This document shows positions 43,456 to 52,810 of a stretch of DNA of 64,000 nucleotides, piece by piece; the first letter of the stretch is position 1, and each line of letters starts with the position of its first letter. The notes beneath the pieces were generated by a model. It searched no databases. It worked only from the letters and a program-made list of their open reading frames with translations, and was not told where the DNA came from. The DNA comes from CAIJXB01 sp964439595 (GTDB lineage Bacteria > Chlamydiota > Chlamydiia > Chlamydiales > Rhabdochlamydiaceae). The stretch spans positions 1-64,000 of the forward strand of contig CAYTOK010000005.1 in NCBI GenBank assembly GCA_964439595.1, read 5' to 3'. Made by a program: the position numbers and the translations under genes.

Positions 43456-44721
43456 ATGAGGAAAATGATAGAGCAGTTTTTATCTGCTTTTTCTACAAAA
43501 GAAAAAATATTTCTTTTATTAGCCATGATAACGGGACTTTTAATAGGGGGAGACTATGCTGTTATACGACCTGTTAGTCATTCTTTTTTTATCCATTTTT
43601 ACGGTTCAAAAGCCTTTCCCTATGTTTGGCTTTGTACCGTACCCATTAATTTATTAGCTGTTTCTCTGTATAATTATTTCTTGCCTCGCCTGGGTTGTTT
43701 TCGTCTTTTTTGTGTGATTACAGCCCTTATAGCTTTCGGTAATTTTTTAACAGGGCTATTTATAGAACAAATACCATTTATTTCTTTTGCATTTTATATT
43801 TGGAAAGAGGTTTATGTGTTAATTATGCTGCAACAGCTGTGGTCTGTGATTCATGCTACAATAGCTTTACAAGAAGCTAAATACCTCTATGGAGTTCTTT
43901 TTGGTTTTGGAGCCCTAGGAGGTTTTTTAGGAAGCTTAGTGCCTGGTTTTTTAGCCGTCAAGATGGGATCCCAAAGCTTACTTTTTTTTACCCTTCCTAT
44001 TTATGCTGTTTTAGTGGTCGTCTATTTATTTCTTTTGCGCCACGCAGGACCTTTAGAAGAAATTAAAACACAAAAAACAAAGCAAAGTTCTTCTTTTTCT
44101 AAGGGGATGCAGCTTATTTCTTCTTCAAAACTTCTTATGGCTATTTTATGCATGACAGTATTTATGCAGATAACGGCAACGATCACTGATTTTCAGTTTC
44201 AGTCTTTTTTAGAGAAAGTATACCCTGAAAAAGATCTCCGCACGGAGTTTTTTGGTAGACTTACTTCTTTTGGCAATGTCCTTACTATGTTTTCGCAGTT
44301 TTTTGGTACGTTTTTGCTGATTCGTTTTTTAGGTTTACAAAAAACGCATATGCTTGTTCCTTTTTTATTAGCCCTTAGTGCCATTTCTTTTGTCTTATTT
44401 CCTTCGTTTGGTCCGATCTCTTGTGGGTTTCTTTTAATTAAATGCTTTGATTTTTCTATTTTTGCTGTGATAAAAGAAATGCTATACATTCCTATGCGTA
44501 TTGAAGAGAAGTTTCAAGCTAAAGCCATTATTGATGTTTTCGTGTATAGATCTGCTAAGGTTGTAGCTTCCCTAGCCATTTTAGGATTACAGCTATTTTT
44601 ACCCTCGTATGGTCTTTCTTTTCTTTCTTTTCTAAACCTTTCTCTTTTCGTCGCTTGGTGCTTTCTTATAGCTTTTTTGCGTACAAGCTACCAAGATGCA
44701 GAAAGCCTTGCTGTGCGGTAA
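43456..44721 (+). CDS. NTT (ADP/ATP translocase)-like transporter
   Basis: 421 aa, about 11-12 hydrophobic helices. It is related to the nucleotide-transporter family of Chlamydiae, Rickettsiae and plastids. Family-like segments are DYAVIRPVSHSFFIHFYGS near the start, and KEMLYIPMRIEEKFQAKA followed by IDVFVYRSAK late. True Npt1/Npt2 proteins are about 500 aa, so this is a short, divergent member whose substrate is uncertain. It abuts the HD phosphohydrolase without a gap. Probably inner membrane. Confidence 0.8.
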   Translation: MRKMIEQFLSAFSTKEKIFLLLAMITGLLIGGDYAVIRPVSHSFFIHFYGSKAFPYVWLCTVPINLLAVSLYNYFLPRLGCFRLFCVITALIAFGNFLTGLFIEQIPFISFAFYIWKEVYVLIMLQQLWSVIHATIALQEAKYLYGVLFGFGALGGFLGSLVPGFLAVKMGSQSLLFFTLPIYAVLVVVYLFLLRHAGPLEEIKTQKTKQSSSFSKGMQLISSSKLLMAILCMTVFMQITATITDFQFQSFLEKVYPEKDLRTEFFGRLTSFGNVLTMFSQFFGTFLLIRFLGLQKTHMLVPFLLALSAISFVLFPSFGPISCGFLLIKCFDFSIFAVIKEMLYIPMRIEEKFQAKAIIDVFVYRSAKVVASLAILGLQLFLPSYGLSFLSFLNLSLFVAWCFLIAFLRTSYQDAESLAVR

Positions 44722-44728
44722 GGCTTTC
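44701..44728 (+). terminator. Possible terminator after the NTT-like gene
   Basis: GAAAGCCTT (44701-44709) pairs with AAGGCTTTC (44720-44728), straddling the stop codon. The following T run is weak (GTCTTATG), so it is a modest candidate, perhaps shared with the convergent gene at 44732. Confidence 0.45.
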
Positions 44729-44731
44729 GTC

Positions 44732-45592
44732 TTATGAGAGAAAATAATTTTTTGTAATTTCTTGTGTTTTTTGCATTGCCATATAGGTTATTTTATAAAA
44801 TGTATTTTCAGAAATAGCTTCTTGCTCGTTTTTAGGACCAATTTTTATAAAGTGGTTGTGGTACTCGAAGAAGTCAGAATCAGAGAGTAAATCTAACTCC
44901 GCGCGGATTTCCTCATCGATTTTTGTTTTTTGTGAAAAAGGATAAACAGACTCAGCAAGTAAAACTACGGGTCTTGTTATTGCCGGTAAAGAAAAACTGC
45001 CGTAGACTGATGGATTTGTAAGGCATTGCTTTATTCTTTTTTGAAAAACTTTTAAAAGAGAGGAAGAGTCAGCTTTTATTTCACCTTGGTATACTTTAGG
45101 AAGAGAAGGTATTGCACAAAGTAACGCAGTTTGCACTTGGAAAGGAATCTCTTCAAATGACTTCCTTTCTGGACTTAAAATATAAGAAAGCCAGGTAGTA
45201 TTTACTTCTTCGGTCTTCGAAAATCTAAAGCCAAAAAAGTCATTTCTGCAAATAATTTCAGAGGTCCTCGTTGATAGCTCTAAAGCTCCCTCGCAAAGCA
45301 TGGTATACCTAGGCTTGAAAAATCCTTCCGGCCCTCGGACTCCAATTTCTACGATAAAAGCTGTTTGGAAACGAGGTTTATATATAAAAGTATTTATTTT
45401 CCCTACACTGCAATTGCATAGGAAAATTTGGAATGCTTCTGCTATTTTTGCTTCGTTATTTGGAAAGTTTGTTTTAATAGTAATTTCGTCTTTAGTGATA
45501 AGGTGCTCAAGATGAGTTTCAGTCATCCCTTCCTCAGACTTTTCAAAATGTAGTATACGATAATTACTTGTGAAGGTAGGAGTTGCGTTCAA
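44732..45592 (-). CDS. Protein of unknown function
   Basis: 286 aa, probably starting at a TTG (45592). Soluble, mixed alpha/beta, no signal peptide or membrane segment, with Cys residues in FLCNCSVGK. No family recognised. It sits between the NTT-like gene and the ferredoxin operon, on the opposite strand to both, so it is transcribed alone. Confidence 0.65.
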   Translation of the reverse strand: MNATPTFTSNYRILHFEKSEEGMTETHLEHLITKDEITIKTNFPNNEAKIAEAFQIFLCNCSVGKINTFIYKPRFQTAFIVEIGVRGPEGFFKPRYTMLCEGALELSTRTSEIICRNDFFGFRFSKTEEVNTTWLSYILSPERKSFEEIPFQVQTALLCAIPSLPKVYQGEIKADSSSLLKVFQKRIKQCLTNPSVYGSFSLPAITRPVVLLAESVYPFSQKTKIDEEIRAELDLLSDSDFFEYHNHFIKIGPKNEQEAISENTFYKITYMAMQKTQEITKNYFLS

Positions 45593-45735
45593 AATTTCTT
45601 CTGTATTTGTGATTTTATGCGGATTATTTATTTAGTAAGTAAAAAGTCTGTATTTTTCGCTGTTTTTTTGCAACAAATCAGTTGCTTCCCCTTAGATATT
45701 TATGATACAATTTGCTTTTTTATGGAGTGAATTTT

Positions 45736-45999
45736 ATGGCTAAGTTAATTTTTGAAAATTCAGCAGAAGAGCAGACTATCCCTGATGGGGAATCTGTCAT
45801 CGCTGCTTGCGAAGAGCAGGGTGTTCCTTTTGCTTGTACTGAAGGTGTTTGTGGAACCTGCGTTATTGAAGTGGTAGAAGGAATGGAGAATTTAACTCCT
45901 TTTACACAAGAAGAGAAAGATTTTTTAGGGGAACAGGATAAAGAAAGACTAGCCTGTCAATGTAAGATCCGTGGCGGATGCGTTAAGATTAACTTTTAA
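45736..45999 (+). CDS. [2Fe-2S] ferredoxin
   Basis: 87 aa from the ATG at 45736, with GGAG eight bases upstream; the frame is open from a TTG at 45712. Plant-type [2Fe-2S] binding: three Cys in FACTEGVCGTC and the fourth in LACQC. It is an electron donor or an iron-sulfur assembly partner. It is followed 17 bases later by an IscA-type protein, which supports a role in Fe-S biogenesis. Confidence 0.92.
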   Translation: MAKLIFENSAEEQTIPDGESVIAACEEQGVPFACTEGVCGTCVIEVVEGMENLTPFTQEEKDFLGEQDKERLACQCKIRGGCVKINF

Positions 46000-46016
46000 T
46001 TACAAAGGATTACAAG

Positions 46017-46568
46017 ATGATTACTAAAGAAATGACTATAGAAGAAATCTTAGGCGGATTCCCTCACAAAAGCCAAAAGCTAGCTCAGGAATTGACTGAT
46101 ACAGGACTTCATTGCGTTGGTTGTGGCGCTGCTACGTGGGAAACGTTAGAGACAGGTGTTTTAGGACATGGTTTTAGTGAAACAGACCTTGAACAGCTTT
46201 TAGGCCGTTTAAATGCTATTTTGGCTGAAAAAGTGGACTTAGATACAATTACGTTAACTAAAAAAGCTGCCCAAAAGTTTTTAGAAATTTTAGAAGAAGA
46301 AGGAAAGCAGGGATATTCCCTTCGCCTAGGAGATAAAGCTGGCGGATGCAGTGGTTTTGAATACACGTTAGATTTTTCTGAAAAAGCTAAAGAAACGGAT
46401 CAGGTTTTTGTTTCACAGGGAATGGAAATTCATGTAAACAAAAATATGGTTCCAAGGCTTTTAGGGGTCGAAATTGACTACACAGACGGGCTTAATGGCG
46501 CCGGATTTAAAATTTCTAATCCTAACGCAAGAGGATCTTGCGGTTGTGGGAAATCCCAGAGCTATTAA
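46017..46568 (+). CDS. DUF1858-IscA/ErpA fusion, Fe-S carrier
   Basis: 183 aa. The N-terminal 70 residues are a DUF1858-type domain (EILGGFPHKSQKLAQEL; CVGCGAATWETLE). The C-terminal part is an A-type Fe-S carrier (HesB/IscA): ITLTKKAAQKF, GGCSGFEYTLDF with the first Cys, and GSCGCGKS with the terminal Cys pair. It would deliver Fe-S clusters to client proteins. The fusion is unusual in model organisms. It lies between the ferredoxin and adenylate kinase genes in one tight operon. Confidence 0.9.
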   Translation: MITKEMTIEEILGGFPHKSQKLAQELTDTGLHCVGCGAATWETLETGVLGHGFSETDLEQLLGRLNAILAEKVDLDTITLTKKAAQKFLEILEEEGKQGYSLRLGDKAGGCSGFEYTLDFSEKAKETDQVFVSQGMEIHVNKNMVPRLLGVEIDYTDGLNGAGFKISNPNARGSCGCGKSQSY

Positions 46569-46583
46569 TCTTTAAGGAATTTC

Positions 46584-47192
46584 ATGCAAACAGATAAGTT
46601 TCGTACAGTTCTTATTTTTGGTCCTCCGGGATCGGGTAAGGGAACTTTAGGCAAGTTTTTAAGCACGGCAGGTAATCATTTTCACCTTTCTTCTGGAGAC
46701 ATCTTTAGAGGGCTTGATCCTGATTCTTCTGTCGGAAAGCTATATCATACATATGCCAGTAAGGGGAATCTTGTTCCGGATGAGGTTACTATTGAGGTAT
46801 GGCTCCACTATATGCAGGGGCTTATCACCACAAACCATTATTTCCCACAAAAACAATTCCTTTTGTTAGACGGCATCCCTAGAACTCTTCAGCAGGCGAA
46901 GATTTTAGATAAATATATTGAAGTCGTAAAGGTGATTGTCTTGCAAATGAATAATGTAGAAGGGCTTATAAGCAGAATGAAAAGAAGGGCCCTTATTGAA
47001 AAAAGGCAAGATGATGCTGACGAGGCTGTTTTAAGGAATAGAATGCAAGTCTATGAAAAAGAGACGCTTGCAATATTGGATTATTATCCCAAAGAGTCCA
47101 TTGCCTGTTTCAATGCAGAACAGAAGCCTCTAGAGGTTTTAAGAGATGTATTGATAGAATTATCAGGGGTTCTTAGTCACCCTGAAATATAA
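46584..47192 (+). CDS. adk: Adenylate kinase
   Basis: 202 aa, typical of the shorter-lid bacterial form. P-loop GPPGSGKGT (about 14-22), AMP-site SSGDIFRG and LLDGIPRT. The lid region is RRALIEKRQDDADEAVLRNR and has no Cys4 zinc site. It interconverts AMP, ADP and ATP in the cytosol. It follows the IscA fusion by 15 bases. A terminator lies just downstream. Confidence 0.93.
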   Translation: MQTDKFRTVLIFGPPGSGKGTLGKFLSTAGNHFHLSSGDIFRGLDPDSSVGKLYHTYASKGNLVPDEVTIEVWLHYMQGLITTNHYFPQKQFLLLDGIPRTLQQAKILDKYIEVVKVIVLQMNNVEGLISRMKRRALIEKRQDDADEAVLRNRMQVYEKETLAILDYYPKESIACFNAEQKPLEVLRDVLIELSGVLSHPEI

Positions 47193-47198
47193 GTCACT

Positions 47199-47228
47199 TA
47201 CCTCCTTTTTCTATAAGGAGGTAGTTTT
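47199..47228 (+). terminator. Intrinsic terminator of the ferredoxin-iscA-adk operon
   Basis: TACCTCCTT (47199-47207) pairs with AAGGAGGTA (47215-47223), followed by GTTTTTC, seven bases after the adk stop. Confidence 0.8.
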
Positions 47229-47334
47229 TCTTTATAAGTTATTAGTTTCTAGGTGTTTATATCTAGCAAAATAATAATTACAATAATAATTACAATTACG
47301 TTATAATTTAGTTATAATTAAAAGTGGTGTTGTC

Positions 47335-49074
47335 ATGGACTGTTACCCTAGAATTAGTTGGAAAGCCTTAAGTGATTATATTATTTCATTTGCTCCTAAA
47401 GAGCAGCCGGCACCTGCTGTAGAAAAAATAACAAGTGCTTTAGAAAATATCTGGGGAAAGGTTACGGATGGAGAATTGGAATCACTCACTTCTTATAATG
47501 TGCAACCGGGAGCTCCCGATAATAAGATTGCGACGCTTGTAGACGCTTTTTATAAGCAACAAGGCATGTCTGGAGTTGAAAAAGGCGTAAATATAAGTAG
47601 TTCTGAAGTTGCTTTTACTTCTCTTTTGGGAGCTCACTTACATGTTATTAGTGACTGGTCTATGTTTATGCGATTTGCTGTTTTAAAGCCCAGCCCAGAA
47701 ATGTGGGATATGGCCGGACAAACTTCTGTTTTTGGTCTTTTTACAGGACCTTTTGCTGTTTTACAAGCAAGAGAAAGACGCCTAGAGGAAGGGGGAAGTA
47801 TAGTCCCAGACAGAATGCTTTATTTACAGTCTCTTGAAAACGAGATTCTTGGCTGGCTTCAAACTGCTACAGGGGGGGCTTATGCTGTAGTTAGAAACCC
47901 TTATTTAGCCACCTCTTTTTTTACTAAAGCTACCGCTGGTAAAGTGGGAACAGCTTTAACAATCCCTCTTTTTGCTCTAATTGCCGTTTTAAGCGCTCAA
48001 TCCTTACAGGAAGTCTGTGCCTTTGAAAGTGAAATTGAAGGTAAAAATAAGGCTGGAGTAGAGGCTCTCATAGAACAAAAGAGAAAACTAGATTTAGAGA
48101 AGGTTATGCCTTTACTGCAGAATCCAGAGGCTTTAGCTATTCAAGCAGAAAAGCAGGTGCAAAAACATCTGGATAGGGTAGAAAGCCTAGTAGGAGAAAA
48201 GCCAATAATTACGGCAAAAGCCTTCTTAGAAAAACTAGATATGGGAAAGATAAAATCCGCCTTGAATGAAGAATTTGGCCTTAGAGAGGATCGAATTTCT
48301 TCTTTAAAAACACCTGAGCAGCTTATGGGATTTTATTATGCTTGTAAAAAGCAACAAAAAATACAAGAAGATGCCATTTTACGAGTTACCGGCAGTGATA
48401 CTTTTTCCGAGGGTTTTAGCTTAGAGGCTTTAAAAGATAAAATATGGGAGCAAAAGCGTGATCAGGGATTAGCTATTACACTTTCTTTAGGGGGTGTCTT
48501 ACTCATGGGAACAACGCTTATAGCCCCGCACTTAGCCTTAGGCCTAGCTCTTAGAACTTTAGCTATCGGTTTTCTATACTTAGATGGGAAAGGGCTTTGG
48601 AATACTTGGCAGCAAGAAGGACCTGTTGGAATTTTGGATAAGCTTTCAGCTTACGGCTCTTTGCTCTGCTCTTTAGCAACTACAAAAGTTATTGTATCTA
48701 TGGCTTTAGTTGGCGGAGCTACTCCAGCAGCTCTACTTTTAGCTTCTGTCGGCGTTTGCTGGGTTGCTGTTGGAGTAGCTAATATAGCTATGGTCCATTT
48801 AAAAGATAGAACCTATAGAGAAAAACATCTTACTATAGAAGAATTAAAGGGCCGTGTGCAGGTATTTGAAGATGGAAAAGATAAGACAATGAAAATTGCA
48901 ACAGCTTTTAAGCACACCTTAGAAAATAGTTTCTTATCTGAAAAGGACAAAAAAGAGATTAAGAGAAAATTCGTTGTCGTAGGTGATTTAACAGAATTTA
49001 AAAAGGTAATGGACGAGTGGAAGCAACTTGAAGAGACAAGAAAATCAGAGCTTAAAGCTGCCATAATCGGATAG
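47335..49074 (+). CDS. Large membrane protein of unknown function, candidate effector
   Basis: 579 aa. It has a soluble N-terminus, a hydrophobic segment near 200-222 (GTALTIPLFALIAVLSA) and a coiled-coil-like middle (LEKVMPLLQNPEALAIQAEK; LDRVESL). A cluster of hydrophobic helices follows at about 380-490 (AITLSLGGVLLMGTTLIAPH; TKVIVSMALVGGATPAALLL), then a basic C-terminal helix. No signal peptide. The paired hydrophobic blocks fit an Inc-type or other type III secreted membrane protein. Its gene is followed nine bases later by another unknown gene, so the two may act together. Confidence 0.6.
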   Translation: MDCYPRISWKALSDYIISFAPKEQPAPAVEKITSALENIWGKVTDGELESLTSYNVQPGAPDNKIATLVDAFYKQQGMSGVEKGVNISSSEVAFTSLLGAHLHVISDWSMFMRFAVLKPSPEMWDMAGQTSVFGLFTGPFAVLQARERRLEEGGSIVPDRMLYLQSLENEILGWLQTATGGAYAVVRNPYLATSFFTKATAGKVGTALTIPLFALIAVLSAQSLQEVCAFESEIEGKNKAGVEALIEQKRKLDLEKVMPLLQNPEALAIQAEKQVQKHLDRVESLVGEKPIITAKAFLEKLDMGKIKSALNEEFGLREDRISSLKTPEQLMGFYYACKKQQKIQEDAILRVTGSDTFSEGFSLEALKDKIWEQKRDQGLAITLSLGGVLLMGTTLIAPHLALGLALRTLAIGFLYLDGKGLWNTWQQEGPVGILDKLSAYGSLLCSLATTKVIVSMALVGGATPAALLLASVGVCWVAVGVANIAMVHLKDRTYREKHLTIEELKGRVQVFEDGKDKTMKIATAFKHTLENSFLSEKDKKEIKRKFVVVGDLTEFKKVMDEWKQLEETRKSELKAAIIG

Positions 49075-49083
49075 GGATTTTCT

Positions 49084-50088
49084 ATGGTAGTAACAGGCTC
49101 TTTGAAAGAGTTGCATGACAAGTTGAAGCTTGTTGAAGAAAGGGCTTGGTTTTATCCCTCTGCTGGAGAAATTCAAGCTCTTTTTACTAAGTCTTTAGCG
49201 CAGGAAGATTCTGATTTACCTGCTCTATATGAAATAGCCTGTCGCTTTTCTAAGTTAAGCAAAGAGAATCTACCTTTTTCTATTTTTAGATGTGCATACA
49301 ACTTCTTTTCTTCTATGAGAAATGCCTTTTTTTCTTTAAGACAAAGAGAGTGTCCCAGCTTTAAATCTTCTGCAACTATTGCTTGCGAGATAGAATCTTC
49401 TCTTTTTCAGAAGTTACAAGAAAACCCGTTAGAAGAAAAAAAACTAGCGTGTTTTAAACGTATAGAAGAGCTTTCCTATAAGCCTCTTAATGGTGTTGAC
49501 TCAGCTTTTAACAAACATGTTTTTGCGATGAATAAGCAAGTACAAAAGGAAAATGTCTCCTATGTGATTAAATCAGGAGAAAGCTTTTTGTTAGAAATTG
49601 ATCCTAGAAAAGAAGTTTTAGCAAAGCTTCAAAAACTAGATGAACAGTCAAATTTAGGGATTTTAAATAGATCGCATTTACTTCACCGAGACCTTGAGTT
49701 AGTGGAAAAGTTGGAGGAAAGAGGAGTTTCCAATAGAGTTATTTTGAAAATCTTAGATCTCATAAATGATGCGACCCTATCTGAATCTCCTCAAGAGTTT
49801 TTTAGTCAATTTGATTGTAAAAAAACTTTTTTAGGGTTGCTTGGTTTTTTGTTTAGGGGTAATATAGCAGGTTCTTTAGAAGATGATATTCTTGTGATAA
49901 CAATATCTGTGAATGCTAGAGCTTCAGTGAAAAAAGCAAATACACAAGAAATTGTCTTAGGCTCTCAAGAGGTGAAAAGAGTTTTTAGAATCCCTTTAGA
50001 ACTTTTTGAAGATTTTCAAGAAAATCAGGCTAAAAGGGAAATTGAAGTAACCGACTCTTATGAGCCCTTTATTTGGGATCCATCCTAA
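49084..50088 (+). CDS. Protein of unknown function
   Basis: 334 aa, soluble, largely helical (ALFTKSLAQEDSDLPALYEI; LHRDLELVEKLEERG), with no signal peptide or membrane segment and several Cys. The last third has beta-like strands (DDILVITISVNARASVKK). Family not recognised. It follows the candidate effector by nine bases and is followed by a glycosyltransferase, so it probably belongs to the same transcript. Confidence 0.6.
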   Translation: MVVTGSLKELHDKLKLVEERAWFYPSAGEIQALFTKSLAQEDSDLPALYEIACRFSKLSKENLPFSIFRCAYNFFSSMRNAFFSLRQRECPSFKSSATIACEIESSLFQKLQENPLEEKKLACFKRIEELSYKPLNGVDSAFNKHVFAMNKQVQKENVSYVIKSGESFLLEIDPRKEVLAKLQKLDEQSNLGILNRSHLLHRDLELVEKLEERGVSNRVILKILDLINDATLSESPQEFFSQFDCKKTFLGLLGFLFRGNIAGSLEDDILVITISVNARASVKKANTQEIVLGSQEVKRVFRIPLELFEDFQENQAKREIEVTDSYEPFIWDPS

Positions 50089-50107
50089 CTTAGGAGTATT
50101 TAATATA

Positions 50108-50857
50108 GTGATTAGCGTAACTGTTTTAACAAAAAATAGTGAAGAGACGCTTGAAGCAACGCTTCGCTCTCTTATGCCTTTTAAAGAAGTGGTTCTTTTA
50201 GATACGGGCTCAACAGATCGAACATTAGAGATAGCTAGCCAGTTTACTAATGTAAAAATTTTCAACGCTCCTTTTGAGGGTTTTGGAAAGACCCATAACG
50301 TAGCAAGTTCACTAGCTAGTTATGATTTTATCTTATCGATAGATAGTGATGAAATTCTCACGCCGGAGCTTGCTAGTGAAATACTATCTTCTTCTTTAAA
50401 TGAAAAAGCTACTTACTCTATTTTAAGAAAAAACTATTTTAACGGTAAACATATTACCGGCTGCGCTGGTTGGCATCTAGACTATGTTACGCGTCTTTAT
50501 CATAGAAAACACACAGCATTTGACTTAGCAGAAGTTCATGAAAAAATCATTCAAGATCAACTGCAAAAGATCCAGCTTAACCATGCTATGATTCATGTCC
50601 CTTACCGAAAGATTTCTGATTTTTTATCTAAAATGCAAAGCTATAGTGCTCTTTTTGCTAAAGAACACCAGGGCAAAAAAAAATCTTCTTTAGGCAAGGC
50701 AATTTTTCATGGCTGGGCTGCTTTTATAAAAAGCTATTTCTTGAAAAAAGGATTTACCTTGGGTAAAGAGGGGTTTATTATTTCTCTTTATAATGGACAA
50801 ACAGCGTTTTATAAATATATGAAACTATTAGAGGCGAATAAGGGGATTTGTAATTAA
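50108..50857 (+). CDS. Family 2 glycosyltransferase, WaaE/KdtX-like
   Basis: 249 aa from a GTG at 50108 with TAGGAG about ten bases upstream; the frame opens at 50060 inside the preceding gene. GT-A fold: start ISVTVLTKNSEETLEATL, nucleotide-sugar motif LLDTGSTDRT, metal motif IDSDE, and late EVHEKII. The pattern fits LPS core beta-glucosyltransferases that act on inner-core heptose or Kdo at the membrane. C-terminal basic helices (FIKSYFLKKGF) suggest membrane contact. Acceptor not determinable. Confidence 0.85.
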   Translation: MISVTVLTKNSEETLEATLRSLMPFKEVVLLDTGSTDRTLEIASQFTNVKIFNAPFEGFGKTHNVASSLASYDFILSIDSDEILTPELASEILSSSLNEKATYSILRKNYFNGKHITGCAGWHLDYVTRLYHRKHTAFDLAEVHEKIIQDQLQKIQLNHAMIHVPYRKISDFLSKMQSYSALFAKEHQGKKKSSLGKAIFHGWAAFIKSYFLKKGFTLGKEGFIISLYNGQTAFYKYMKLLEANKGICN

Positions 50858-51056
50858 AAATATTTAATTTCCATGCTAATTCTGTTTTTTTTCAAATATT
50901 CTCAGACAAATAACAAGTTAATAGAAATAAGAGGTATTTAAGTAATCCCTGAAAATCAGATTTTTGCTATCCCCATCTTTGATTGGCTTTTAAATTTATT
51001 AATTCTAGTTTAAAAAAACGAGGTTTTGTTATACTTTAAAGAAAACAAGGCTATTT

Positions 51057-52778
51057 ATGAAAAAACTTCCGCTGGGTGTAAGCGACTTTAAAAAAATTAT
51101 CCAAGATGACTATTCTTACGCAGATAAAACTTTATTTATTGAAGAGATATTACGCAGCGGGGCAGCGGTTGCTTTAATTCCAAGACCAAGGCGTTTTGGA
51201 AAAACCACAAATCTTTCTATGCTTTACTATTTTTTTTCCAATGAAGAAAAAGATTCTAAGACTCTTTTTCAGAACTTAAAGATAGGGAAGTCTACTTGGG
51301 TAGATAGTCTTGGTAGAAGTACTCAAGAGTATATGGGGCAGTTTCCTTCTATTTTTTTTACTTTAAAAGACGTTGATGAGGATAATTGGAAAGATGCCTA
51401 TAAAGCTATCCAGCATTGTCTTGGAGAGGTGTTTGACAAGTATAGATTCTTATTAAAAGCTAAAATCCCCGGGAAGGAAGATCTTTTTTTAGAACAAGAT
51501 GAAAGAGAAAAATTTGAATCCATCTTGTATATGAAGGCATCGTCAATTATTGTAAAATCTTCCCTTAAATTTTTAATATCCTTACTTTATCGCTACTACC
51601 AAAAAGAAGTGATTGTTTTAATCGATGAATATGATGCTCCTATCCATGCAGGGTACCTCCATGGATTTTATAAAGAGATAATAGCTTTTATGAAGGTTTT
51701 TTTTGGGGGGGCTCTTAAAGACAACTCTTTGCTTAAAAAAGCCGTGTTAACCGGCATTCTTCGAGTTAGTAAAGAAAGTATTTTTTCCGGCTTTAATAAT
51801 GGTACTTGCTACACAATTCTAAAAGATGATTTTGCCGATAAATTTGGTTTTTTAGAAGAAGAGGTCGAAAGCCTTTTTAAAGAGCAGCTAGTTTCTTATA
51901 AAATAGAGGAGATCAGAAAGTGGTATAACGGATACCTGATAGGGAATATGTCTATTTATAATCCTTGGTCGATTATCCAATGTATTGCAAATAAAGGACT
52001 CCTACAACCTTATTGGGTAAATACAAGCTCTAACGAGCTTATTAAAAAACTTCTTTGGAAAGGAGAGGATTCTTTTAAAAAGGATATGGAGAAGCTTTTA
52101 CAAGGGGAACCAATTACAAAATCCATTGAAGAGGGAATTATATTTTCTGATTTGGAAAGGTTAGAAGATGCTGTATGGGGTCTTTTTTTCTTCGGTGGAT
52201 ATCTGACTTTAGCTAAAAATGTACAAAGAGTTTGGTCTAAGCAAGTTCTTATTATCCCGAATCTGGAAGTACTTGAATTGTATAAAGGATTTATACAAAA
52301 CTGGCTTGAGAATAATCTTTCCGGATCTAATTTATTTGAGATGCTTAAAAGTTTAATTACCGGAAATGTAGAGGTCTTTGCAGAATTATTTCAAAAATTA
52401 ATTGTGAATGCTATGAGCTCGCATGATCTTGATAGAAATAATTCAGAAAAAATTTATCACGCATTTGTTCTTGGCCTTTTAGTTGCTTTAGAAAAGACGC
52501 ATGAGGTCAAGTCTAATAGAGAAAGTGGTTATGGGCGGTATGATGTGTGTCTTATCCCTAAAAACTCTAAAGAATTAGGGATTGTTATCGAGTTTAAAAA
52601 AACAAGAAAAGAAATGTCTTTAGAAGATACAGCTAAAGAAGCTCTAAAACAGATCGACGAGAAAAACTACGTTGCAGAGCTTCATAGTAGGGGGATTGCT
52701 AAAGTTCTTACACTCGGCATAGCTTTTGAAGGAAAGAAGGTCTTTGTGCAAGAAGGATCCGGTACTAGTTGTTTTTGA
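51057..52778 (+). CDS. AAA-ATPase-like protein with PD-(D/E)XK domain, second copy
   Basis: 573 aa, a divergent paralogue of the gene at 26435-28207. It starts LPLGVSDFKKIIQDDYSYAD. Walker A is PRPRRFGKT (about 41-50) and Walker B VIVLIDEYDAP (about 185-195). The nuclease-like region has GYGRYDVCL (Asp at about 494) and IEFKKT (ExK at about 511). It is preceded by about 200 AT-rich bases without a gene (50858-51056). Role unproven, as for the other copy; conservation of all motifs suggests an active protein. Confidence 0.9.
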   Translation: MKKLPLGVSDFKKIIQDDYSYADKTLFIEEILRSGAAVALIPRPRRFGKTTNLSMLYYFFSNEEKDSKTLFQNLKIGKSTWVDSLGRSTQEYMGQFPSIFFTLKDVDEDNWKDAYKAIQHCLGEVFDKYRFLLKAKIPGKEDLFLEQDEREKFESILYMKASSIIVKSSLKFLISLLYRYYQKEVIVLIDEYDAPIHAGYLHGFYKEIIAFMKVFFGGALKDNSLLKKAVLTGILRVSKESIFSGFNNGTCYTILKDDFADKFGFLEEEVESLFKEQLVSYKIEEIRKWYNGYLIGNMSIYNPWSIIQCIANKGLLQPYWVNTSSNELIKKLLWKGEDSFKKDMEKLLQGEPITKSIEEGIIFSDLERLEDAVWGLFFFGGYLTLAKNVQRVWSKQVLIIPNLEVLELYKGFIQNWLENNLSGSNLFEMLKSLITGNVEVFAELFQKLIVNAMSSHDLDRNNSEKIYHAFVLGLLVALEKTHEVKSNRESGYGRYDVCLIPKNSKELGIVIEFKKTRKEMSLEDTAKEALKQIDEKNYVAELHSRGIAKVLTLGIAFEGKKVFVQEGSGTSCF

Positions 52779-52810
52779 CTATCACTTTTTACCTATGCCA
52801 TAAGAAGACC

